Shown here piece by piece: positions 43,732 through 52,289 of a stretch of DNA of 57,315 bases. The number at the start of each line of letters is the position of its first letter. The stretch's first letter is position 1. The stretch lies in the NCBI GenBank assembly GCA_002381185.1, contig DFOA01000032.1:1-57315 (forward strand). The letters run 5' to 3'. Made by a program: the position numbers and the translations under genes. Origin of the DNA: Firmicutes bacterium UBA3553 (lineage in GTDB: Bacteria; Bacillota; Clostridia; Tissierellales; Sedimentibacteraceae). The notes under the pieces are model-generated. The model was not told where the DNA came from. It saw only the letters and a list, made by a program, of their open reading frames with translations, and did no database searches.

Positions 43732-46002
43732 CTAATCCTCCTTTGCCAATGCTTCCAGAATAACCGAAGGCGTCAATGGCGTATCTGTAAGTTTTGTTCC
43801 CAAAGCATTATTTACAGCTGCAACTATGGCAGGCGCAACCGCGGCTACCACAACCTCACCGATGGATTTGGCACCAAAAGGTCCGTTTACTTCTTCATCT
43901 TCTATGAAAATTGTTTTGTAATCCGGCATATCAAATGCATTTGCAACATCATAGTTTTTAATATTATTTATCATAGTTTTTCCGGTCTTGGGATGTATCT
44001 TGATATTTTCACATAAAGCTATTCCTATGCCCTGCTGAATACCGCTTCCCACCTGCCCTATGCACATATCAGGGTTTATTGCTTTTCCGATATCATGAAC
44101 CGAAAGACAATCTATCACACGAACAGTTCCAGTAAAAGTATCTACTTCCACTTCAGTGAAATGTGCGGCAGGAACACCCGGGTTTTCAACAGCATTATAG
44201 GTATATATTTCATATACATCCTCACCCAGCACTGAAATTGAATAGTTGGAAACTTCCCTTAAAGTGATTCTCTCTTCAGGATTATATTCCTTATAAAAAA
44301 CGCCTTCTTCATATAACAACTGACTTTTATTGCACCCTAAAGCAATTGCAGCAACCTTTCCAGCTCTATCCAGCAAGTGTTCACAGCAGCCTTTAACAGC
44401 ATTGCCGAGACAATATGTTGTCCTGCTAGCATAACATCCGTAATCATACAGACTTACTTCCGAATCTGCTTCTATTAATTCAATATTTTCAATGTCTATT
44501 TCCATGACTTCTGCGGCGATTTTTTTCATAGCCATTACGGTACCGCAGCCATGGTCATGAACGCCGGCATTAACTATCAGGCTTCCATCATCCTGCAGGC
44601 GGACAGCGGCATTTGCCATATCAACCATGTACGGATAGAATGAACTTGTATGAGAAGAAACCGCCATTCCCACACCATAACGAAATCTTAAATTCTTGTT
44701 CTTTTCTTTGCAGTCTTTTCTTCTTCTCTCCCATTCAAATGCATCTCTTCCCTGAATCAGGCAGCTTTTGAAATGTGCGTTGCCAACGGAAACATTTTGT
44801 ATGATATCAGTTTCATATTCATTTTTAACGTTTACTAATCTAAATTCTACGGGGTCAATTCCCATTTCCTCCGCAACCATGTTTAAATGGTTTTCTAAGG
44901 CAAGTGCTATTTCACCGCTTCCCCAGCTTCTGAAGCTACCATTGACAGGAGTGTTTGTGCAGACTGCTTTTCCTTCATAATGAATATTAGGAACCCTGTA
45001 TACCTTTCCCAGCTTCACACCAATAGTATGAACATAGCTTGGCGAAATTGTCTGATATGCTCCGCTGTCCAGAACAGCGGATACGGACAATCCTTCTATT
45101 ATCCCATCATCATGAATCTTGCTTTCCACTGTAATATCAAAACTATGCTTCAGCATCGTGTTTATAATCTGTTCTTCGCGGGTATACACCAACCTGACGT
45201 CCGCCTTTAAATCTTTTGCGGCAAATGCAGTCAACGGCTCCAGCAGGGTTTCCTGCTTACACCCGAAGGAACCGCCCATTGTGCATTTTATAACACGTAC
45301 CTTAGAGTATGGCATATTAAGAAAGTCTGCTATGGTGCTGCGTATGCCGAACACTGTCTGGCAGGGCGACCATATGGTCAGCTTACCGTTAGATTTATCA
45401 AAAAAAGCCCTTGAAGCGTGTGTTTCCATGGTAAGATGTGTAATTCTGCCGGCATGTGTCTTGCTTTTATTGCAAATGTTTGCAGGGCATGCTTCATAGT
45501 CTCCCCGGTTAATATCCTGAACATTACAGACATTTCCTTCTTCATGAACTTTGACAGCGGTTTCTTTTAAAGCATCCTCCACTGTTAAAACTGCCGGCAG
45601 CTCTTCATATTCAACATTTATTTTTCGGCACGCATACTCGGCTATTTCTTCAGAAACGGCTACTACACCGGCCACTCTTTCACCCATAAAGCGAATATGC
45701 CTGTCAAAAAGACTTTCCTGATAAAATGCATTTTCCGTGCTGCCCACACGACCTCTGTCAAATTTTTTCTCCGGAGAATTCAAATGTGTATAGACAGCCA
45801 TCACTCCTTCAATTTTCTCTGCTTCAGAAGTATCAATGTTTTTAATATATCCGTGTGCAACCGTACTCGGTTTCAATTTCATATAGAGCATGCCGATTGA
45901 CTGCAAATCTCCGCAATAACGCTCAGAACCGGTCACTTTTCCATAGACCTTATCATTAGATAATTTATTTCCGATATATCTATATTCTTTTTCCCGTCTC
46001 AC
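43732..46002 (-). CDS. Molybdenum hydroxylase, molybdopterin-binding (large) subunit
   Basis: About 756 aa, xanthine dehydrogenase / aldehyde oxidase family. Hammerhead domain in the first about 120 residues, then the Mo-pterin domains with GGSFGCKQETLLEPL, NGSFRSWGSGEIALALE and GPFGAKSIGEV, where the Glu of SIGE is the expected catalytic base. The substrate is undetermined: purine, nicotinate, aldehyde or an imidazole acid are all possible. Start GTG 46002 is preferred over ATG 46029 because AAGGAGAAGG lies directly before it and none before the ATG. No Mo-cofactor maturation gene is in the window. Confidence 0.88.
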   Translation of the reverse strand: MRREKEYRYIGNKLSNDKVYGKVTGSERYCGDLQSIGMLYMKLKPSTVAHGYIKNIDTSEAEKIEGVMAVYTHLNSPEKKFDRGRVGSTENAFYQESLFDRHIRFMGERVAGVVAVSEEIAEYACRKINVEYEELPAVLTVEDALKETAVKVHEEGNVCNVQDINRGDYEACPANICNKSKTHAGRITHLTMETHASRAFFDKSNGKLTIWSPCQTVFGIRSTIADFLNMPYSKVRVIKCTMGGSFGCKQETLLEPLTAFAAKDLKADVRLVYTREEQIINTMLKHSFDITVESKIHDDGIIEGLSVSAVLDSGAYQTISPSYVHTIGVKLGKVYRVPNIHYEGKAVCTNTPVNGSFRSWGSGEIALALENHLNMVAEEMGIDPVEFRLVNVKNEYETDIIQNVSVGNAHFKSCLIQGRDAFEWERRRKDCKEKNKNLRFRYGVGMAVSSHTSSFYPYMVDMANAAVRLQDDGSLIVNAGVHDHGCGTVMAMKKIAAEVMEIDIENIELIEADSEVSLYDYGCYASRTTYCLGNAVKGCCEHLLDRAGKVAAIALGCNKSQLLYEEGVFYKEYNPEERITLREVSNYSISVLGEDVYEIYTYNAVENPGVPAAHFTEVEVDTFTGTVRVIDCLSVHDIGKAINPDMCIGQVGSGIQQGIGIALCENIKIHPKTGKTMINNIKNYDVANAFDMPDYKTIFIEDEEVNGPFGAKSIGEVVVAAVAPAIVAAVNNALGTKLTDTPLTPSVILEALAKED

Positions 46003-46052
46003 TTTACCTTCTCCTTTTATTTTGCACATATCTCATATAAATGAACTGAAAT

Positions 46053-46092
46053 AAAAAACGCATAATCCTATTAAAAAACGTATGCGTTTTTT
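46053..46092 (-). terminator. Hairpin between the BCCT transporter and hydroxylase genes
   Basis: AAAAAACGCATA and its exact complement, with T-runs on both strands, lie between the transporter stop and the large-subunit start. It may end or attenuate the transporter transcript, giving less hydroxylase and lyase than transporter mRNA. Confidence 0.7.
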
Positions 46093-46123
46093 ATACTTTC
46101 TTTATTAATTATTATTTTGATTA

Positions 46124-47770
46124 TTATTTTGCATGAGACTCTGCTTTTACATCATATTCCATTTTCGGCTGAACATATTCTTCGAATTCAGATTTAAGAA
46201 GAACATTAACCTTCTCTCTTAAAGGCTGTCCGTATTCATCGTAATCCTCTTTAAATGTATCATACTTCCATGGGTTTTTGGCAACCTTTATCAGACACCA
46301 AGTTATAGGAATTAAAATTATTAACGTAGGAATTCCCCCGAGGTTTGATAAAGATTTAAGGCCGTCAAGTCCTGCAAATGTCATTGTAATCCAGGCAACA
46401 GCACCAAGCATAACGCCCCAAACAATTTTCAGCCACGGCTTTGCTTCTGGGTTATCGGGAGAAATACCGAAGCTGCTTAATCCTGCAAGAGTTGAGCACA
46501 TTGCATCAGACCCCGCTACATATGTAATTATTGCCGTTATTACAAATATGCTGCTTATTATATTTGATAAAGGCAGGCCTCCGAAAAAGGCATATGTTAC
46601 CATATCGTTGCCTTGCGTAGCCAACACCTCACCCAGGTTTATATTTTCAAACAATTGCATATGTATGGCCTGCCCGCTGAAGAATGTAAACCAAACAACA
46701 CTGAACAGTGCCGATAAGAAAACATTAATACCTACAACTGTTCTTACCTTATACCCATAAGATATACGTCCTAAGAATATACCGCTTACCGGTGCCCAAG
46801 CCATCCAAATTGCATAATACCATATTGTCCACCATACCGGCCATTCATCCTGAGCTGCGGCACCAGTAAATAAATTTTTCTGGAAGAAATTATCCATGAA
46901 GTTTCCAAAACCTTCGAGCCCTATGTTGACACAGAATAAAGGCGTACCGAACACTATAACCCAACCAAGAAGGAACAAGAATATGTAGAAATTCAACCTG
47001 GCCAAATTTTTCAGACCGTCTGTTATTCCCATTATAGCAGATACTATAAATGCCGCAACAATGCCGAAGCATACGATAAAGTTAAGAACCGCACTTCCGT
47101 CGATACCAAAAACAGTACGCAGGCCTCCGTTAACTGTCATTGTTCCTACTCCCAGTGTGTTTGCCACGCCGCATACCATGGCAAAAAGTATTACTGAATC
47201 CACAACCTGGCCGACTCTCCCATTTACTTTTTCATCGCTGAGTATAGGAGAAAGCATTGAAGAGATAGTAAAAGATTTCTTCATGTTATAATACGCAAAC
47301 GCAAACATAACTGTCGGGACACCATAAATTGCATATGGCGTAAATGTCCAGTGAAGAAAGATTGTGGACATTGCAAATATTGCTGCTTCAGGAGATCCCG
47401 GTTCAATTTTCAAAGATGCCGGCGGCTGAGTGATGTGGAATATGGGCTCCAATGCTCCCCAGAACAATATACCTATTGCAACAGTCATGGCAAGGCACAT
47501 TGTAAAATATGCAAATAAACCGTACTCCGGCTTTGCCTTGCTTCCGCCTATTTTAACTCTGCCAAAAGGCATAAAACATATGGCGATACAAACAGCCATC
47601 ATAATAACAGTAACTAATTCATAGCCTGATCCGAAAAATTTCATTGACCATACTGTAACTGCCGAAAGAGTAGATGCAAATTTATCAAGATTAAATATTG
47701 ATAAAAGTACTGCTGCAATTAACAATATAAATGATGGCCAAAAAACTAAAGGTCTGATTTTTATTTTCAT
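46124..47770 (-). CDS. BCCT family betaine/carnitine/choline-type transporter
   Basis: 548 aa, about 12 membrane helices. The PVWWTIWYYAIWMAWAPVSG signature, GRISYGYKVRTVV and the N-terminal FGSGYELV region are typical of the BCCT family, which imports quaternary ammonium compounds (glycine betaine, carnitine, choline, ergothioneine-like betaines) or exchanges them. GGAGG lies 7 nt before the ATG. It is the first gene of the MIO-less lyase cluster and has a sigma-54 promoter upstream, so it is likely the uptake system for the inducing substrate. Confidence 0.92.
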   Translation of the reverse strand: MKIKIRPLVFWPSFILLIAAVLLSIFNLDKFASTLSAVTVWSMKFFGSGYELVTVIMMAVCIAICFMPFGRVKIGGSKAKPEYGLFAYFTMCLAMTVAIGILFWGALEPIFHITQPPASLKIEPGSPEAAIFAMSTIFLHWTFTPYAIYGVPTVMFAFAYYNMKKSFTISSMLSPILSDEKVNGRVGQVVDSVILFAMVCGVANTLGVGTMTVNGGLRTVFGIDGSAVLNFIVCFGIVAAFIVSAIMGITDGLKNLARLNFYIFLFLLGWVIVFGTPLFCVNIGLEGFGNFMDNFFQKNLFTGAAAQDEWPVWWTIWYYAIWMAWAPVSGIFLGRISYGYKVRTVVGINVFLSALFSVVWFTFFSGQAIHMQLFENINLGEVLATQGNDMVTYAFFGGLPLSNIISSIFVITAIITYVAGSDAMCSTLAGLSSFGISPDNPEAKPWLKIVWGVMLGAVAWITMTFAGLDGLKSLSNLGGIPTLIILIPITWCLIKVAKNPWKYDTFKEDYDEYGQPLREKVNVLLKSEFEEYVQPKMEYDVKAESHAK

Positions 47771-47992
47771 TGATATACCTCCGAATAATTTTTAATACAC
47801 AAACTATAACTATGTCTTTTACCAAATAGTCGCTCACAAAGATTTATTATGTTGCTAAACAAATCGTTTGCCTTTAACTTGAAACATATTACATTAAAAT
47901 ATAATTGCATCTGTCATTACATAAACACAGCCAAAGCTAATTGTAAATTTGCCCTCCTTTCTTTTTTCATTGTTCTATTTAATAATATCATA

Positions 47993-48008
47993 AGCAAATT
48001 TAATGCCA
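47993..48008 (-). promoter_or_regulatory. Sigma-54 (-24/-12) promoter of the BCCT-hydroxylase-lyase cluster
   Basis: Minus strand: TGGCAT (48003-48008), 5 bp, TTGCT (47993-47997), i.e. GG-N10-GC, one base off the consensus TGGCAC-N5-TTGCW. It points toward the BCCT gene, with the transcription start expected near 47980. Confidence 0.75.
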
Positions 48009-48128
48009 CTTAATTATATATTTAGCCTCATACTATGTTTAGGTTGAAAATTTAACATATTATTTTTTTAATTACACAATTTTTACAAACCATCATTTCA
48101 TTTTTTTTAAGTTATTTTATTTAAAAAG

Positions 48129-48165
48129 TGCAAAATAGTTTTGCACTATGCAATACTATTTTGCA
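48129..48165. promoter_or_regulatory. Inverted-repeat enhancer candidate (UAS)
   Basis: A perfect 11-bp inverted repeat TGCAAAATAGT (48129-48139) and ACTATTTTGCA (48155-48165) with a nested TTGCA-CTA-TGCAA palindrome at the centre (48141-48153). It lies about 140 bp upstream of the sigma-54 promoter, a typical distance for an enhancer bound by a sigma-54 activator. Confidence 0.65.
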
Positions 48166-48189
48166 ATTTCTCTGTTGCTATGTCATTTA

Positions 48190-48227
48190 AAGAAAAGACA
48201 CCCCTGTTTTATCAATGTTAAAACAGG
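48190..48227 (-). terminator. Terminator of the interrupted cyclase-like gene
   Basis: CCTGTTTTA/TAAAACAGG hairpin followed on the minus strand by GGGGTGTCTTTTCTTT. It separates this transcript from the BCCT promoter region. Confidence 0.6.
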
Positions 48228-48322
48228 ATTATCTTTACGGATTTTGCTTAAAAAAGCTGTCATTTCTTTCATATGATAATTATAATAAGAAGCCGAGAGA
48301 AACATCTCAGTCCATTATAACT

Positions 48323-49151
48323 TTATTGAAGGTTTTTTAATATATCATGGTAACGCATGGTCGCCAGGTCGCTCGGTTCTCCTTTTTTGCAGAAGGTAAG
48401 ACCATCTAATTTTCTATTAAGCCGCTCAACCACAATCTTACCATCAACCAACTTTGACTCTAAAGTTCCAAGTGCATCCAGGAATCTCCTGTCTTTCTTC
48501 GCTCTATCGTAAAAAGACAGAACATATACATAAACAAAAAGGTTATAACTGGCAAAAGGATATTCGACCTGCATGAACAAAGTACCGATACCATAATGGC
48601 AGGGGCCAAGAGGTGTGCGAGTTGTCCAATGCTCAAGCAGGAATTCAACAGCTCTGTCAAGGGCTTGTTCTTTATTGAGAAAACCTGTAAATCGAAAAGC
48701 ATTCAGAGCTGTCAACGTTGTGCCGGGATTTGAAAACTCTGTTTCCGGTCCTCTCCCGAAACTAAATTTATTACAGCGCCAGCCGCCGTCACTATGCTAT
48801 TTTCAAAAGGTAATAAAAGGTTTTCTGAAGCCTTTGGTCAGAAGCATATCCCAGATGACAAAGAACGTTGGCGGCATTAATAGTATTACATGGGTATATT
48901 GAGCCTTGCGGGGACAACTTAAACCTCCCGTCTTCCCTCCATGAACTTAAAAACAGGTCGGCAATCTTCATCATCAAAGGGTCTGAAGGTTCCATACCCA
49001 ATTCCAACAGCATAAACGCACAGTTAAGGGCAGAATACGGGCTTCCCTTGCATAGGCGTTTATCGGGAGTAGTCCAATAATCGGCTCCATTATCATATCG
49101 TCTTGCCAGTATCTTATCAACATCAGATTGGAATTGTTTTTCTATATCCAT
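48323..49151 (-). pseudogene. Frameshifted squalene-cyclase / prenyltransferase-repeat protein
   Basis: A single alpha-alpha toroid protein is split in two frames. The 5' part (49151 down to about 48792) reads from MDIEKQFQSDVDKILARRY to YYLLKIA and then TAG. The 3' part (about 48785-48323) continues in the +1 frame with SDGGWRCNKFSFGRGPET and CHYGIGTLFMQVEYPFA. Skipping one base near 48788 restores one protein of about 275 aa. DGGW and repeated helices match prenyltransferase/squalene-oxidase repeats. It may be a pseudogene or a sequencing indel. Confidence 0.7.
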
Positions 49152-49336
49152 TGTTACCCACCTTCCTCGATTTATCGGATGTTTTCAAATTCTAATTCAT
49201 GCAATTTTTAATTACTGATTAGCATAATCCCATTATATAGAATTCAAACTTAATTTTAAAAGATGTTAATTTTTTTGCCTATTGCCAAAATTGCTTTACG
49301 GCATCATGAACACTTAGATGGCAGCAGGTGAACTCT

Positions 49337-49966
49337 TTAATAGAAGTTCAGATTTTTTTCAAGATTTTCTTTTGATCTAACTATAATTTTCTTATCAATA
49401 ATATCTATTAATCCTTCATCAATACATTGAGCTATTGCTCTGTTTAAGCTTCTCATAGGCACACATACCTCATATGATAACTTTTCTTTTGTCATCCGAC
49501 CTAAATCCCCTATTTTGTAATGAATATAAATGCTGTCTAAAACTCGATCTTTTACTGTTAATAATGATAATTTAGCAGTTGTATTTGTACTGTGTATTAA
49601 TTTCTCAGAAAGTTGTTCGATAAGATATAAAGTAAAATTAATATCTGCTTTTATCCATTCTATGACTGCATTTTTATTTATGGATATTGTTTCGCAATCT
49701 GATTTTGCAATGACTCCTAATGTTTTAAACTGGTTATTAAAAATCTCTACCTCACCAAAGCAACTGTATGATTCAAATAAATATAATGAAATATAGGAAC
49801 CTGAATAGCTTTGACTATACACCTCAGCCCTTCCTTTTATTAAAATATAAAGATAATCATTTGCTTCATCAGGCAGAACAATTGAACTGCCTTTATTATG
49901 TTGTTTATATATAAACTCGTTTTTAATATGCTCCGGTGCAGCAACTACTATATCCTTTAAATCCAA
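49337..49966 (-). CDS. Crp/Fnr family transcriptional regulator
   Basis: 209 aa. An N-terminal cyclic-nucleotide-like beta-barrel (about 20-120; YLYILIKGRAEVYS, ESYSCFGEVEIFN) precedes a dimer helix and a winged HTH (about 150-200; MTKEKLSYEVCVPMRSLNRA). It lacks the Cys set of an oxygen-sensing Fnr cluster. It starts with TTG at 49966, with AAGGGTGG upstream. Divergent from the nucleoside hydrolase across a perfect palindrome (49989-50000), which it may bind. Confidence 0.85.
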   Translation of the reverse strand: MDLKDIVVAAPEHIKNEFIYKQHNKGSSIVLPDEANDYLYILIKGRAEVYSQSYSGSYISLYLFESYSCFGEVEIFNNQFKTLGVIAKSDCETISINKNAVIEWIKADINFTLYLIEQLSEKLIHSTNTTAKLSLLTVKDRVLDSIYIHYKIGDLGRMTKEKLSYEVCVPMRSLNRAIAQCIDEGLIDIIDKKIIVRSKENLEKNLNFY

Positions 49967-49988
49967 AATACACCACCCTTTATTATTG

Positions 49989-50000
49989 GGTCATTTGACC
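49989..50000. promoter_or_regulatory. Perfect palindrome GGTCATTTGACC, candidate operator
   Basis: 12-bp perfect palindrome in the 92-bp gap between the divergent Crp/Fnr-type regulator and the nucleoside hydrolase gene, about 23 nt upstream of the regulator's TTG. The half-site differs from canonical Crp (TGTGA) and Fnr (TTGAT) but is of the right size for an autoregulatory site. Confidence 0.5.
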
Positions 50001-50058
50001 TGTTTTTATTATATCCTTATTATTATAATTTAGTCAATGAACATATTGGAGGTTTAAT

Positions 50059-51012
50059 ATGAGGAAAATAATAATTGATACAGATACCGGAAGCGATGAT
50101 GCAGTTGCATTAATAATGGCATTAAAATCTAAAGATGTAGAGGTTGAAGCTGTAACAACAGTGTGCGGAAATGTTCCGCTTGATCTTGCGACTAAAAATG
50201 CACTTATGACAATTGAAATAGCAAATGCTCAAAAACCACCATTATACGTTGGAGCTGACAGGCCGCTTATGAGAAAATTAGTAACTGCTGTCAATGTACA
50301 TGGTGAAGATGGTATGGGAGACTGCAATTTAATCCACCCAACTTTAATTCCGGAAAAAAAGCATGCCGTTGATGCAATAATTGAAATAGTGGAAAAATAC
50401 CCGGGAGATATTGAGATTGTTGCTCTCGGTCCTGTCACAAATATTGCACTTGCAATTTTGAAATCGCCGGAAACGATGAAAAAAGTAAAACGTATATATT
50501 CAATGGGTACCTCTGGTTTTGGGCCTGGAAATACAACACCTGTTGCAGAGTTCAATGTTTATGTTGATGCAGAGGCATACAGTATTATGCTTAATTCCAA
50601 TATTCCACTTACGATTGTTGGATTTGATCTATGCGGTAAAGATGCTGCATTAAATAAAAATGACATTGAATTATTGCTTTCAAGCGGTAAAAAAGAAGCA
50701 GAGTTTTCTGTGAAGTGCAATAAATCTTTACTTGAATTTAATCTGCAAAGAAATAATGAATATATAATTGATTTACCAGACGCCGTAGCGATGGCTGTAT
50801 TATTATGGAATGAAATAGTATCAGAAGATAAATTATGCTATTGCTATACTTGTACTAAGGAAGAAGCCGCTTACGGTCAAGTTATAATCAATGACGGCAG
50901 TAAATTAGCAATTTCAGATGGTTATGCCGGTAATACCCCCAATGCAATTATCTGCAAAACTATATGTACCGACCTATTTAAAGAAAAACTGTTGTATATA
51001 TTAACTAATTAA
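50059..51012 (+). CDS. Inosine-uridine preferring nucleoside hydrolase family protein
   Basis: 317 aa. N-terminal IIIDTDTGSDDAVALIMAL contains the DxDxxxDD calcium and ribose binding cluster, and the C-terminal half has the second Asp region (GFDLCGKDAAL) and DLPDAVAMAVLLW. Hydrolyses the N-glycosidic bond of ribonucleosides to base and ribose; specificity not evident. GGAGG lies 7 nt before the ATG. It may feed purine and pyrimidine salvage with the uracil permease and deaminase elsewhere in the window. Confidence 0.92.
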   Translation: MRKIIIDTDTGSDDAVALIMALKSKDVEVEAVTTVCGNVPLDLATKNALMTIEIANAQKPPLYVGADRPLMRKLVTAVNVHGEDGMGDCNLIHPTLIPEKKHAVDAIIEIVEKYPGDIEIVALGPVTNIALAILKSPETMKKVKRIYSMGTSGFGPGNTTPVAEFNVYVDAEAYSIMLNSNIPLTIVGFDLCGKDAALNKNDIELLLSSGKKEAEFSVKCNKSLLEFNLQRNNEYIIDLPDAVAMAVLLWNEIVSEDKLCYCYTCTKEEAAYGQVIINDGSKLAISDGYAGNTPNAIICKTICTDLFKEKLLYILTN

Positions 51013-51044
51013 CAAAACTAAAGTGATTTTATGACTTATTGATA

Positions 51045-51066
51045 ATGCCCAGTTATTAACTGGCAT
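51045..51066. repeat. Palindromic hairpin ATGCCCAGTTATTAACTGGCAT
   Basis: A short inverted repeat after the nucleoside hydrolase stop; it lacks a T-run, so it is a weak terminator candidate at best. Confidence 0.4.
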
Positions 51067-51085
51067 AAACAATCATTAAAATAAT

Positions 51086-51127
51086 GAGCCAGTAACCAAA
51101 ATATGCGGTTTCACAGGTTACCGGCTC
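51086..51127 (-). terminator. Hairpin after the AraC-type gene
   Basis: GAGCCGGTAACC/GGTTACTGGCTC stem on the minus strand followed by ATTATTTT. It lies 79 nt past the AraC-type stop. Confidence 0.55.
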
Positions 51128-51206
51128 CATGTTTTTCATCATTATCTTATGCTGTTTTTTATAACTCTCAATGAACAAAATGCAATGATTCGTCCCTAGA
51201 GTCGTC

Positions 51207-52073
51207 TTATTTCTTGCGAACAGGAACCCAAACTTCACTATAAGCATAATCCTTTTTATGTTTATCCATTTTAGTAAAAGAAAAAGCTGGGACATTGATT
51301 ACTTCATAATCGGAAGAAACAAGCCATTCTGAATATACTTTTGCCATTGTTTCTTGTAAAGTAGAAGGAAATGGTCCTTCATTCGGGAATATTGCCCATG
51401 TGCAGGCTTCGACGGGAACCTTATCTAATTGATCACTTACTTGATTTTCCGTCGTTAAAACACCTATCAGGTGGGTTAAATCTCCCTCTTCTTTTAAGAA
51501 ATCGGCATCCGCATCATAAGAAGCGTTTACAATTTCATAAGGCTCTATATTTTGCAGAGAATGCATTTCATTTTTTTGTTCGTCCGTTATGCTCATTGCA
51601 AGCTTTACTATCTCATTGTTAACACCTTCAAATTGCATAGGTACACGTTTACTTACACCAACTAAATTAAACGCTGGTTTGTCTTCAATTCTAAATTTCA
51701 TAGAAATTCCTCCTTTAACGGTTATCATGAATGAAAGTTTGGGAAATGACTTGCTAATACCTTTTTTTACAGCATCTGAGGGTAAAAAACCACTCCACTT
51801 TTTAAATGCGCGGGTAAAGCCATCCATTGATTGATAACCATATTTAAAAGCGACATCCGTTACCTTTTCTCCATTTAATAAATCCTTATTTGCTTCCGAC
51901 AATTTTCTGTTTTTTATATATTCGCTAAGTGTCAATCGTGAAAGATAAAAAAATATCTTTCTAAAGTGATAATCAGAAACCCCTGCATATTCGGAAATTA
52001 TTTCAAGAGATAGGTCATCATCTGTCAGATGAGCTTCAATATAGTCAATTACGTGATTTAATTCCTTTAACAT
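51207..52073 (-). CDS. AraC family regulator with GyrI-like effector domain
   Basis: About 288 aa. N-terminal AraC double HTH (residues 1 to about 105: ISEYAGVSDYHFRKIFFYLS, VAFKYGYQSMDGFTRAFKKW) fused to a C-terminal GyrI-like/effector-binding domain (about 120-288) that starts MKFRIEDKPAFNLVGVSKRV. Such proteins (Rob/MarR-like sensors) bind hydrophobic compounds and often control efflux or stress genes. ATG 52073 is preferred because GGAGGGG lies 4 nt before it; an ATG at 52091 lacks that spacing. Confidence 0.88.
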   Translation of the reverse strand: MLKELNHVIDYIEAHLTDDDLSLEIISEYAGVSDYHFRKIFFYLSRLTLSEYIKNRKLSEANKDLLNGEKVTDVAFKYGYQSMDGFTRAFKKWSGFLPSDAVKKGISKSFPKLSFMITVKGGISMKFRIEDKPAFNLVGVSKRVPMQFEGVNNEIVKLAMSITDEQKNEMHSLQNIEPYEIVNASYDADADFLKEEGDLTHLIGVLTTENQVSDQLDKVPVEACTWAIFPNEGPFPSTLQETMAKVYSEWLVSSDYEVINVPAFSFTKMDKHKKDYAYSEVWVPVRKK

Positions 52074-52289
52074 TATTCCCCTCCTTTTCATATCTACATA
52101 ATACCAGGTTTGTTTTAATGATGCTCGACTTTTCTAATACAAAAAATATCGAATTGATATAATTTTTATAGGCATAACAGCACCTTCTCTTTGGCTTTTC
52201 AATTTTGTATAATCTGTATAATTTGCTCAATTTAGATTGAAATGAACGCCCTGTTGTACTCATAATGGAACGGTATGGTCTTGCGAAAA

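Noticed and set aside
51056..51295. 79-codon minus-strand frame
   Set aside because: Overlaps the AraC-type gene end in another frame and spans palindromic hairpins; no SD.
52045..52263. 72-codon minus-strand frame upstream of the AraC-type gene
   Set aside because: No SD, Cys- and Lys-rich random-looking product overlapping the next gene's 5' end; no family recognised.
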